A stretch of DNA of 8,346 bases from JAGHEK01 sp044426235 (GCA_044426235.1 JAWXUS010000045.1:1-8346); one strand, 5' to 3'; counted from the stretch's first letter, positions 1 through 7,140 are shown. The notes: generated by a model from the letters alone, not told the origin. Made by a program: numbers and translations.

Positions 1-3
1 ATA

Positions 4-12
4 TGATAAAAT
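4..12 (+). promoter_or_regulatory. possible extended -10 promoter element of the cysteine desulfidase operon
   Basis: The bases TGATAAAAT read as an extended -10 (TG, one base, then TAAAAT, five of six matches to TATAAT). They would start transcription near base 19 and give a leader of about 35 bases before the first gene. The -35 element would lie outside the window, so this is half a promoter. AT-rich DNA gives such matches easily. Confidence 0.35.
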
Positions 13-53
13 ATATTTGAGATACTTAAAATTCTAACAGGGAGATGACAAAA

Positions 54-1313
54 ATGAAAGATTTATACTTAGAGTTATTAAAAGAAGAATTAGTTCCGGC
101 ACTTGGTTGTACTGAACCAATAGCGATAGCTTATGCATCGGCTAAAGCTAAAGAAATATTAGGAGAGTTTCCAGAAAAGATTACTGCAATTTGTAGTGGA
201 AATATAATAAAGAACGTAAAAGGAGTTATAGTTCCAACTACTACGGATATGAAAGGAATCGAAACTAGTGCAATACTTGGTGCGGTTGGTGGAAATCCAA
301 ATAAAGAATTACAAGTATTAAGTGATGTTTTAGAGAGTGATGTTTTAAAAACTAAAGAATTACTTAAAGAGAACTTCTGTGATGTTTTACTTAAAGAAGG
401 AGTTGAGAACTTATATATTGAAATCGTTATGACAAAGGAAGAAAATTCATCGTCAGTTACTATTTCAAATAGCCATACAAACATAATTGAAATGAAAAAA
501 AATAATGAAGTTATATTTAAAAATGAAGATGTAGAAGAAAATACTAATAAAATAGATAGAAACTTCATAACTATAAAGGGAATATACGATTATATAACTA
601 CTTGTGATACTAATACTTTAAAAGATTTATTAGATATTCAAATAAAGTATAATACTGAAATATCAGAAGAAGGATTAAATAATAATTATGGAACTAATGT
701 TGGAAAAACATTAATTAAAGCATATGGAAATAGAGTTGAAAACTTAGCAAAAGCATATGCAGCATCTGGTTCTGATGCTAGAATGAGTGGTTCAATACTT
801 CCAGTTGTTATAAATTCAGGAAGTGGAAATCAAGGATTAACAGTTTCTATGCCAGTTATTGTTTATGCAAAGGATTTAAAAGTTTCTGATGAAATGTTAT
901 ATAGAGCTTTAGCACTTAGTAATTTAGTTGCAATTCACATTAAAACTGAAATTGGAAAATTATCTGCTTTTTGTGGTGCAGTAAGTGCATCTTGTGGAAG
1001 TGGTGCAGCTATTGCATATTTAAAAGGTGAGTCATATGATGTTATAACAAAAACTATAATTAATACTCTTGGAACTACTTCAGGTATAGTTTGTGATGGT
1101 GCTAAACCTTCTTGTGCAGCTAAAATTGCATCCTCTGTTGATGCATCAATAATGGCATATTATATGGCAAAAGAAGATAATGTATTTAGTCCAGGAGAAG
1201 GATTAATTAAAGATGATGTTGAGGAAACTGTGAAAAGTATTTGTAAAATGGCAAGAGAGGGTATGAAAGAAACTGATATTGAAATACTAAATATTATGAT
1301 AAATAAAGGGTAG
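54..1313 (+). CDS. cyuA: L-cysteine desulfidase, CyuA/YhaM (UPF0597) family
   Basis: Predicted cytoplasmic enzyme that breaks L-cysteine into pyruvate, ammonia and hydrogen sulfide; the family is related to Fe-S bacterial L-serine dehydratases. I place the start at 54, giving 419 residues. An in-frame ATG at 45 directly abuts the GGGAG ribosome site at 40-44, leaving no spacer, whereas the ATG at 54 has a 9-base spacer. Family landmarks are PALGCTEPIA near the N terminus (Cys19 in this numbering), a CSGNIIKN stretch near 47, GSGNQGL near 256, CGAVSASCGSG (Cys307, Cys314) and GIVCDGAKPSC (Cys347, Cys354). The N-terminal cysteine plus the later 307/347/354 set has the spacing expected of the [4Fe-4S]/catalytic cysteines of archaeal cysteine desulfidase. 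The length is normal for the family (about 400-440) and the gene is intact. It is followed after 9 bases by an aminotransferase, so the two are probably cotranscribed. Substrate is inferred from family; serine or another thiol/hydroxy amino acid cannot be excluded. Confidence 0.85.
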   Translation: MKDLYLELLKEELVPALGCTEPIAIAYASAKAKEILGEFPEKITAICSGNIIKNVKGVIVPTTTDMKGIETSAILGAVGGNPNKELQVLSDVLESDVLKTKELLKENFCDVLLKEGVENLYIEIVMTKEENSSSVTISNSHTNIIEMKKNNEVIFKNEDVEENTNKIDRNFITIKGIYDYITTCDTNTLKDLLDIQIKYNTEISEEGLNNNYGTNVGKTLIKAYGNRVENLAKAYAASGSDARMSGSILPVVINSGSGNQGLTVSMPVIVYAKDLKVSDEMLYRALALSNLVAIHIKTEIGKLSAFCGAVSASCGSGAAIAYLKGESYDVITKTIINTLGTTSGIVCDGAKPSCAAKIASSVDASIMAYYMAKEDNVFSPGEGLIKDDVEETVKSICKMAREGMKETDIEILNIMINKG

Positions 1314-1322
1314 GTAGATATT

Positions 1323-2501
1323 ATGTTATCAAATAGATTAAAAAATACTGCACCGTCTGTGACAATTGGTATTAGTTCAAAGGTTAGAGAATTAAAATCA
1401 AAAGGAATTGAAATTCTTAATCTAAGTATTGGAGATCCAGATTTTAAGGTTCCTAAAAAAGCTATAGAATATGGAATTAATTCTTTAAATGAGAATGTGA
1501 CTAAATATGATTTAGCTAATGGAATGAAAAGTTTAAGAGATGAAATTAGTAAAAAATTATTAGATGAAAATAATATTTCATATTCAAGTGATGAAATTGT
1601 AGTTTCAAGTGGTGCTAAAAACTGCTTGACTAATGCAATGTTAGTTTTACTAAATGAAGGAGATGAAGTTTTAATTCCAACTCCATATTGGGTAAGCTAC
1701 ACTGAAATTGTTAAAATACTTGAGGGCAATCCTATTTTAGTTGAAACTAAAAAAGAGAATGATTTTAAGGTAACGGTTGATGAAATTAAAAATCTAAAAA
1801 CTGATAAAACTAAGGCTTTACTTATTAATAATCCTCAAAATCCAACAGGTGTAATATATTCTAAAGATGAATTATCTGAAATAGTTGATTATTGCTATGA
1901 AAATAATATCTATATAATTGCAGATGAAATTTATGAAAGAATAGATTTTTATGATAAATTTGTTAGCATAGCATCAATTAGCGATAAAGCAAAAGAAATT
2001 ACTATAACTATAAATGGTTTTTCTAAATCATTTGCAATGACAGGACTTAGGGTTGGTTATAGTGCAAGTAATAAAGAAATTGCAAATGGAATTAAAAATA
2101 TTCAAGGTCATTTAATTTCACACCCTAGTTTAACTTCTCAGTACGTTGCACTTGGCGCACTTAAAGAATGTGAGAAAGACTGTGAATTTATGAAAGAAAC
2201 TTACAAGAAAAGATGCGAAATGGCTATGGAGTTATTTGATGAAATAGAAAATGTTTCATATATTAAACCAGATGGTGCATTTTATCTTTTTATTGATATT
2301 AGTAGCTTAAAGGATAGATTTAATTTTAAAGATAGTTTTTCAGTGGAGTTTTGCGAAAAATTATTAGATGAAAAACAGGTTGCATTAGTTCCAGGAATTG
2401 CATTTGGAAATGATGATTTTATTAGAATTTCATTTGCAACGACTGAAGAAACTATAAAAAGTGGAGTATCTAGATTAAAAGAATTCATAGAAAGCATATA
2501 A
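1323..2501 (+). CDS. class I/II PLP-dependent aminotransferase (aspartate aminotransferase-like)
   Basis: Cytoplasmic fold-type I aminotransferase of 392 residues, the usual length for the bacterial AspB-like group. Visible active-site features in order are SIGDPDF (35-41), SSGAKN (95-100, cofactor phosphate region), PYW (121-123, ring-stacking aromatic), NPQNPTG with Asn173, ADEIYE with Asp201 and Tyr204 (pyridine nitrogen and O3' contacts), GFSKSFAMTGLRVGY with Lys235 as the Schiff-base lysine and Arg243 for the phosphate, and FIRISF with Arg368, the arginine that binds the substrate carboxylate. All key residues are present, so it should be active. It starts 9 bases after the cysteine desulfidase stop, with its ribosome site (AAAGGGTAGG, 1305-1314) overlapping that stop, and it ends in a terminator. 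The pairing suggests amino-acid catabolism, for example pyruvate to alanine or transamination linked to cysteine degradation. The exact amino donor (aspartate, alanine, aromatic or methionine) cannot be read from the sequence. Confidence 0.88.
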   Translation: MLSNRLKNTAPSVTIGISSKVRELKSKGIEILNLSIGDPDFKVPKKAIEYGINSLNENVTKYDLANGMKSLRDEISKKLLDENNISYSSDEIVVSSGAKNCLTNAMLVLLNEGDEVLIPTPYWVSYTEIVKILEGNPILVETKKENDFKVTVDEIKNLKTDKTKALLINNPQNPTGVIYSKDELSEIVDYCYENNIYIIADEIYERIDFYDKFVSIASISDKAKEITITINGFSKSFAMTGLRVGYSASNKEIANGIKNIQGHLISHPSLTSQYVALGALKECEKDCEFMKETYKKRCEMAMELFDEIENVSYIKPDGAFYLFIDISSLKDRFNFKDSFSVEFCEKLLDEKQVALVPGIAFGNDDFIRISFATTEETIKSGVSRLKEFIESI

Positions 2502-2523
2502 AACGAGGGAAACCTCGTTTTTT
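2500..2523 (+). terminator. rho-independent terminator of the cysteine desulfidase-aminotransferase operon
   Basis: A 9-bp stem AAAACGAGG/CCTCGTTTT (2500-2508 with 2513-2521) closes a GAAA tetraloop and runs into a T tract (2518-2523). The 5' arm includes the last two bases of the aminotransferase stop codon, so termination follows translation with almost no 3' UTR. Confidence 0.88.
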
Positions 2524-2544
2524 ATTATATAAATCTTTATGTAA

Positions 2545-2573
2545 TTGTTTAAAGAAATTATATATGATATAAT
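2545..2573 (+). promoter_or_regulatory. sigma-A-type promoter with extended -10, driving the MATE gene
   Basis: TATAAT at 2568-2573 is a perfect -10 and is preceded by TG plus one base (2565-2567), an extended -10. TTGTTT at 2545-2550 sits exactly 17 bases upstream as a weak -35 (only TTG matches). Start of transcription would be near 2580, giving a leader of about 48 bases. It lies just after the upstream operon's terminator, which supports a separate transcription unit. Confidence 0.7.
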
Positions 2574-2627
2574 ACTTTAAAATAATAGATAGTTTTCGAT
2601 ATTTATTTTTAATGAAAGGAGAAATTT

Positions 2628-3974
2628 ATGCAAAATAAGGTTGATTTAACAAATGGTAACATAACCAAAACACTTATAAAGCTTGCACTTCCTATTATGG
2701 GAACTTCATTTATTCAAATGGCCTATAATATGATCGATATGATGTGGGTTGGAAAGATTGGTAGTGATGCAGTAGCTGCAGTTGGAACTGCTGGGTATTT
2801 TCCTTGGTTTGCAATGGCTTTAGTTGCAATTTCAAGAGTTGGGGCAGAAGTTAAGGTTGCCCAAAGTATTGGTAAAGACGAAGGTGATAAAGCAAAAGAA
2901 TACATAAAAGCAAGTATTGAGATAAATATGATTTTATCTATTTTATATACTTTAGTACTTATATTATTTAGAAAGCAACTTATCGGATTTTTTAATTTAG
3001 GCGATGAAAATGTATTTAATATGTCTGTTGAATACTTAGTAATAATTGCTTGCAGTATGATATTTTACTTTGTAAATCCTATTTTAACTTCTATTTTTAA
3101 TGGACTTGGAAATAGTAAAGTTCCATTTTTAATAAATACTATAGGGCTTGTATTTAATATTATATTAGATCCAATCCTTATATTTGGGATTAACGGAAGT
3201 GGAGGGCTTGGAGTTAATGGTGCAGCACTTGCAACATCACTTTCTCAATTTGTGGTTACTGCTACATTTTTAATATATATATTTAAAAGTAAGAATACAT
3301 ATTTTAATGTTAGTCTATTTAGGGAAGTAAATAAAGAAGTATTTACAAATATTTTAAAACTTGGTTATCCTGTTGCACTTCAAAGTGGACTTTTCACAAT
3401 TTGTGCGATGGTGCTTGGTGTTGTTGTTTCATCATTTGGATCTGAGGCTATTGCAGCTCAAAAGGTTGGTTCTCAAATTGAATCGATTTCTTGGATGGTT
3501 TGCGAGGGAATTGGATATGCTTTATCTAGTTTTGTTGGACAAAACTATGGGGCTCAAAAGATTGATCGTGTTGAAAAAGGTTGTAAGAGTGCATTATTTA
3601 TAGCGATAGTTATTGGAACGTTTAATACCTTATTATTAGTATTTTTCGCAAACGATTTATTCAGTTTATTTATTAATGAACCTAATGCAATTAAAGAAGG
3701 TACTAATTATCTTATTATAATTGGATATTCTCAAGTATTTATGTGTGTTGAAATAGTTGTAGCAGGTATATTTAGAGGTTTATCAAAGCCACTTTTACCG
3801 TCTGTTATAATGATAATATTTACAACTCTTAGAATTCCATTTGGATATTTATTCTCTCACTATATTGGAATTGATGGAGTTTGGTGGAGTATAAGTATTA
3901 GTAGTATGTTTAAAGGTGTAATATTATATATTATATTTAGTTATATGCAAAAAAATAAAAAGATTTATGCATAA
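2628..3974 (+). CDS. MATE family efflux transporter (multidrug/cation antiporter)
   Basis: Inner-membrane antiporter of 448 residues, a standard length for the multidrug and toxic compound extrusion family, which expels cationic drugs or metabolites in exchange for Na+ or H+. About 12 hydrophobic segments are visible, roughly at 15-35, 48-68, 96-116, 134-152, 164-186, 198-218, 242-264, 284-304, 322-342, 358-380, 390-410 and 416-438, in two similar halves. Family landmarks include Pro22 in the first helix (LALPIMGTS), YNMIDMMWVG with Asp37 (the conserved N-lobe acidic residue), GLGNSKVPF near 159, DPILIFG (181-187), AAQKVGSQIES with Glu285 in the second half, and GQNYGAQ (304-310). The start is set by an AAAGGAG ribosome site at 2615-2621, six bases upstream. 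It is monocistronic, with its own promoter and a terminator shared with the convergent gene. The substrate cannot be told from sequence, and no regulator gene sits next to it. Confidence 0.92.
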   Translation: MQNKVDLTNGNITKTLIKLALPIMGTSFIQMAYNMIDMMWVGKIGSDAVAAVGTAGYFPWFAMALVAISRVGAEVKVAQSIGKDEGDKAKEYIKASIEINMILSILYTLVLILFRKQLIGFFNLGDENVFNMSVEYLVIIACSMIFYFVNPILTSIFNGLGNSKVPFLINTIGLVFNIILDPILIFGINGSGGLGVNGAALATSLSQFVVTATFLIYIFKSKNTYFNVSLFREVNKEVFTNILKLGYPVALQSGLFTICAMVLGVVVSSFGSEAIAAQKVGSQIESISWMVCEGIGYALSSFVGQNYGAQKIDRVEKGCKSALFIAIVIGTFNTLLLVFFANDLFSLFINEPNAIKEGTNYLIIIGYSQVFMCVEIVVAGIFRGLSKPLLPSVIMIIFTTLRIPFGYLFSHYIGIDGVWWSISISSMFKGVILYIIFSYMQKNKKIYA

Positions 3975-4007
3975 AAATAGTTCCTACGAAATATAGGAAC
4001 TATTTTT
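3973..4007. terminator. bidirectional terminator between convergent MATE and Hsp70-like genes
   Basis: A perfect 14-bp stem (3973-3986 pairs with 3994-4007; core TAGTTCCTA/TAGGAACTA) has a 7-base loop CGAAATA. The plus strand gives a T run (4003-4009), and the A run at 3973-3977 gives T5 on the minus strand, so it should stop transcription from both sides. It overlaps the MATE stop codon (3972-3974) and abuts the stop of the minus-strand gene (4008-4010), so it fills the whole 33-base gap. Confidence 0.9.
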
Positions 4008-6971
4008 TTATGAAAGTGTAACTCTTTGTATTTCTGTAAATTTCTCAAAATCTTCTTCTCTAAGAACTGCAAATTCAATAACTGTAGGTTCTACTGCACG
4101 AACATATATATATTCATTTTCGAATGCTTTATCAATTTGAAGTGTTACTCTTTTAGTTTCTGAAACTGCTAAAGTGTTAGTACTTGCAAGTGGTGAAGTA
4201 GTGTAATATATTTCAAAGTTAACTTGGCTTGCACTAATTAATTTACACCATTCGCTATATTCGTTTTGTGGAGTTAATATTGGTATTAATTTTTTCTTTT
4301 TGTTTCTACCAACGTAGAATTTAAATTTAACTTCATCATCAACTTTATTATTGTTATTTATAACTTTTATATTTCCGCTTTCACGACCTTCAAGAAGTCC
4401 AAATGCAACTCCTGTTTTACCTGTTGGGCGAGTAATATCTTTTGAAATTTTAAGTCCCATTTCTTTTTGCTTTTCGTATGCATCATCGTTTCCAAGAGGA
4501 GGGAATAATTCAAAGATGCTATTTTCAGTTTCAAGAGTTACCGCAACTTCGCTTAGATTATTATTGTCCTCAACTAATTCAGTAAACTGATTTTTAATGT
4601 ATTTATCAAATATTTCATTTACGAATCTACATTTTGAAGAATTTCCTGCAAGGAATATATTTATTTTTCCAAGTTTTCTAGTATTTTTGTTTTCAAATGC
4701 CATTCTAAGACATTCAAAGAAGTTTATAATTCCTTTTTCAATTCTATCTTCAACAACTTTTAATAATTCTTCAGTGTTAACTTCTAAAATTGTGTTTGGA
4801 CTATCAGAACCATCATTTTTAAATAATGAAACTCCTATTTGACCATCATTAAATTGTCCTTCGAAGTTTTCGTGTTGCTCCCAAAGTGGTCTTAATTTTT
4901 CCATTAATTGACGAGTGTTAATCCTTGCCTCTTGAGAATCATTAAGTAAGTCTTCAGATCCTTCGAATTTCTTGCACTCTGGAGGTAATACAAAGCTAAT
5001 TTCATTTTGAAGTAGGGTAGATGAATTATTTTTGAAAACTTCGAAAGCTAAAAGTTCAAGAATATTTTCCCCACCTAAATATCTATCTCCACCGGCACCA
5101 AAATGCTCAATAATATAGTCGTATCTATCATCATCACATTCACTAAAAATACCGAAATCAAAATCCGTAGTTCCTCCACCAAAATCGAATACTCCATAAA
5201 ATACTTTTTCATCATCTTCCGGATCAAACCCGTATTCAGTAAGTGCAGAAATAGCATAAGCTGCAGGTTCACTTGCACCACAAGTTATTTTGAAGTTTTT
5301 CATAGAAGTTTCATCTTCTAAAATTTCATTTGGTAAGCTCTTTTTAATACCTTTTTCAAAACTTTCTATAATCTTATTTCTAATGTCTTTTTCATAAGTT
5401 ACAGGGAATGAAAGAGTGTAGTTTAGATATATTCCATTTTTCATATTGTTTATGTATAGCCCTAAATAGTAGGCATATATTTCAACTGGGTTAAAGTCGT
5501 TTTCATCAAGTTCTAAGAATGTTGGAATATCAATGCTACGACCTTGTTTATCTTTTATTTTAACCTTTTTATTCTTATTTCCGCACCACTGCTTTATTTC
5601 GTTAAAATATGCATAATAATCTTCACTCTTACTTCCAACTAAACTATCGAATGCCACGTGAGAAACTGTTAAATCGTTCCACTTAGTTTTTGGACGACCA
5701 TTACTAGACTGATAGTCTTTTATGAAGTTATCAAGATTTATGAATTCCATAATAGTTGGGTTTTCGTAGTGCTTAGCTTGTACCTCTTTTTTAAGATTTT
5801 CAGTTCCAATTCGCATAGGCCTAATTTCTGTGTTACTTTCTTGGTATGCAACTATTGTGCTTTTAGTACCAAAGTCTATTCCAACTATTCCGCCTTCTTT
5901 AACGTCACGAAGTGGATTTCTGTATACCATACTAGATTCAAGAGATACCTTTTTAGTTTTTGTAGAAGTTGGAGAAATTTCTAATTCCCAGTGACCACGA
6001 TTTATGTCTGTAAGAATTTTTGAATCGAATCTACCTGCAGAAAATCTATCTTTATCACAATTTAATAATTCATCGGTAAACTTTAGTCCGTCAAGTTTTA
6101 TTTCTTCATCACTTATATCAGATACTTTTTGTATATTTATCTTTATTCTTGACTTTATTTTATCTAAATCAAGGTTTAATATATTTTTACTTATATTAGT
6201 ATTTAACCTACTTCTATCAACCTTTGGACAATCTGATGAAAAATCAAATTCGATAGCGTTATTTGAGCTTTCAAATATGTTGATGATTTCTTGATATTTG
6301 TCTTCAATAAGAGTATTCATTGGAATAAGTCCATTTTTTAGCCATAAATACAATACTTCATTGTTTAAAACTTTAGTTGCATCTTTTTTTAATAATCTAA
6401 ATACAGGAACAATAACCTCAACAGAATCTCCGGTAGTATTATAATCGATATCTCTATATCTAGCATTATTATTATCATCAGAATAAGCAATATACTTACT
6501 AGTATTTTTATTCTTATTATAATAAACACTATAATCACCATACTTAAATGGATAGTTTATATTTTTATTTAAAAATATTCTATGCTCATCTAAGGTGAAA
6601 AAGTCCCATTTTAAGTTTTCAAAGTTAAATTGTTCCGTATATTTTTTTATGAAATAATCTTTAGTATGATTTCTAGTTCCTTCTACAACACAATCATAGT
6701 ATTCAGTATTTGGAATACATAAAACTGTTTCATTATCATAAACTACCTTTTTGCTCCCCATAAATACGAATCTTTGCTTTAAGTGTTCCTGTGCATCTTC
6801 AAATACTTCTTTTATTTTTTCATCGTAATTATCAAGTAAATTATTAAAATCTTTCTCATACTCTTTCTTTAAAGCATCGTCGTATTCTTTTTGTTGTTTT
6901 TTGACTAGCTTTTGTTTTTCTTTTTGAAGTAATTCTTCTTCAATATAAATATGATCTATATTCTTAGTCAT
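4008..6971 (-). CDS. large atypical Hsp70-like (actin/Hsp70 ATPase fold) protein with unknown N-terminal region
   Basis: Predicted cytoplasmic ATPase of 987 residues, far longer than DnaK (about 610-640). Residues 1-360 are unrecognised; about 10-65 are highly charged and Lys/Glu-rich, probably coiled coil. Residues 361-863 follow the Hsp70 nucleotide-binding domain in order: phosphate-1 GIDFGTKST (364-372); FNEIKQWCG (456-464), whose Lys460 may match the catalytic lysine; SFPVTYEKDIRNK (521-533), matching the VPAYFNDAQRQ region of DnaK; SEPAAYA with Glu568; phosphate-2 VFDFGGGTTDF (594-604); GAGGDRYLGGEN (625-636); adenosine motif IFLAGNSS (772-779); and GVAFGLLEG (854-862). The last 124 residues look beta-rich and may be a reduced substrate-binding domain; no helical lid or EEVD-like tail is seen. 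No signal peptide or membrane segment is seen. The ATG follows an AAGGGGG ribosome site (6979-6985) by 7 bases. It is a single gene with no DnaJ or GrpE nearby. A chaperone role is inferred from fold; a SrfB-like or other actin-superfamily role is possible. Confidence 0.82.
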   Translation of the reverse strand: MTKNIDHIYIEEELLQKEKQKLVKKQQKEYDDALKKEYEKDFNNLLDNYDEKIKEVFEDAQEHLKQRFVFMGSKKVVYDNETVLCIPNTEYYDCVVEGTRNHTKDYFIKKYTEQFNFENLKWDFFTLDEHRIFLNKNINYPFKYGDYSVYYNKNKNTSKYIAYSDDNNNARYRDIDYNTTGDSVEVIVPVFRLLKKDATKVLNNEVLYLWLKNGLIPMNTLIEDKYQEIINIFESSNNAIEFDFSSDCPKVDRSRLNTNISKNILNLDLDKIKSRIKINIQKVSDISDEEIKLDGLKFTDELLNCDKDRFSAGRFDSKILTDINRGHWELEISPTSTKTKKVSLESSMVYRNPLRDVKEGGIVGIDFGTKSTIVAYQESNTEIRPMRIGTENLKKEVQAKHYENPTIMEFINLDNFIKDYQSSNGRPKTKWNDLTVSHVAFDSLVGSKSEDYYAYFNEIKQWCGNKNKKVKIKDKQGRSIDIPTFLELDENDFNPVEIYAYYLGLYINNMKNGIYLNYTLSFPVTYEKDIRNKIIESFEKGIKKSLPNEILEDETSMKNFKITCGASEPAAYAISALTEYGFDPEDDEKVFYGVFDFGGGTTDFDFGIFSECDDDRYDYIIEHFGAGGDRYLGGENILELLAFEVFKNNSSTLLQNEISFVLPPECKKFEGSEDLLNDSQEARINTRQLMEKLRPLWEQHENFEGQFNDGQIGVSLFKNDGSDSPNTILEVNTEELLKVVEDRIEKGIINFFECLRMAFENKNTRKLGKINIFLAGNSSKCRFVNEIFDKYIKNQFTELVEDNNNLSEVAVTLETENSIFELFPPLGNDDAYEKQKEMGLKISKDITRPTGKTGVAFGLLEGRESGNIKVINNNNKVDDEVKFKFYVGRNKKKKLIPILTPQNEYSEWCKLISASQVNFEIYYTTSPLASTNTLAVSETKRVTLQIDKAFENEYIYVRAVEPTVIEFAVLREEDFEKFTEIQRVTLS

Positions 6972-7001
6972 TTGTTATCCCCCTTATTTTTTATTTACCT
7001 T

Positions 7002-7030
7002 ATTATACAATATTTGTGACAAGATTGTAA
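7002..7030 (-). promoter_or_regulatory. predicted promoter of the Hsp70-like gene
   Basis: On the minus strand a perfect TATAAT lies at 7007-7002. TTACAA at 7030-7025 sits 17 bases upstream and matches three of six -35 positions. Transcription would start near 6995, leaving a leader of about 24 bases that holds the AAGGGGG ribosome site. No CIRCE-like heat-shock operator is visible next to it. Confidence 0.55.
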
Positions 7031-7050
7031 TTAAAATTTCATTTATATAC

Positions 7051-7068
7051 CAAATAAAAGTTTATTTG
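7051..7068. promoter_or_regulatory. perfect palindrome, candidate operator between divergent promoters
   Basis: CAAATAAA and TTTATTTG form a perfect 8-bp-arm inverted repeat separated by AG. It lies between the predicted minus-strand -35 (7025-7030) and the plus-strand -35 (7079-7084), about 50-70 bases upstream of each predicted start, where a dimeric regulator could act on both genes. The AT-rich setting means chance is a real alternative. Confidence 0.35.
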
Positions 7069-7078
7069 ACCTAATAAT

Positions 7079-7107
7079 TTGATAATATACTTAACATATG
7101 ATTTAAT
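7079..7107 (+). promoter_or_regulatory. predicted promoter of the U32/TrhP-like gene
   Basis: TTGATA (7079-7084, five of six -35 matches), a 17-base spacer and TTTAAT (7102-7107, five of six -10 matches), the latter preceded by TG plus one base as an extended -10. A perfect TATAAT also occurs at 7110-7115 but lacks a well-spaced -35, so the exact start (about 7114 or 7122) is uncertain. The leader is about 55-63 bases. Confidence 0.6.
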
Positions 7108-7140
7108 AGTATAATGAATGGGTAAGTTTTAAAGGATTAA

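Noticed and set aside
319..392. Short repeated GTGATGTTTTA units in the cysteine desulfidase gene
   Set aside because: They encode the SDVLESDVL and CDVLL helix residues, with only about 10 identical bases per copy; consistent with codon bias rather than a DNA repeat.
131..568. 145-codon minus-strand open frame inside the cysteine desulfidase gene, hydrophobic and Ser/Phe-rich
   Set aside because: Its composition is what the complement of an AT-rich coding gene gives; the sense frame encodes a clear family protein, and no separate gene family is recognisable.
2577..2613. Loose inverted repeat TTAAAATAA ... TTATTTTTAA in the MATE leader
   Set aside because: AT-only arms with a bulge and a long loop; too weak to call a riboswitch or attenuator, and no terminator-like T run follows.
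3361..3603. 80-codon plus-strand frame inside the MATE gene
   Set aside because: It overlaps a well-supported transporter frame in the same direction; Leu/Arg-rich shadow without family features.
4351..6294. Several 70-96-codon plus-strand frames opposite the Hsp70-like gene
   Set aside because: All lie antisense to a gene with ordered Hsp70 motifs and look like low-complexity Ser/Phe/Ile-rich shadows.
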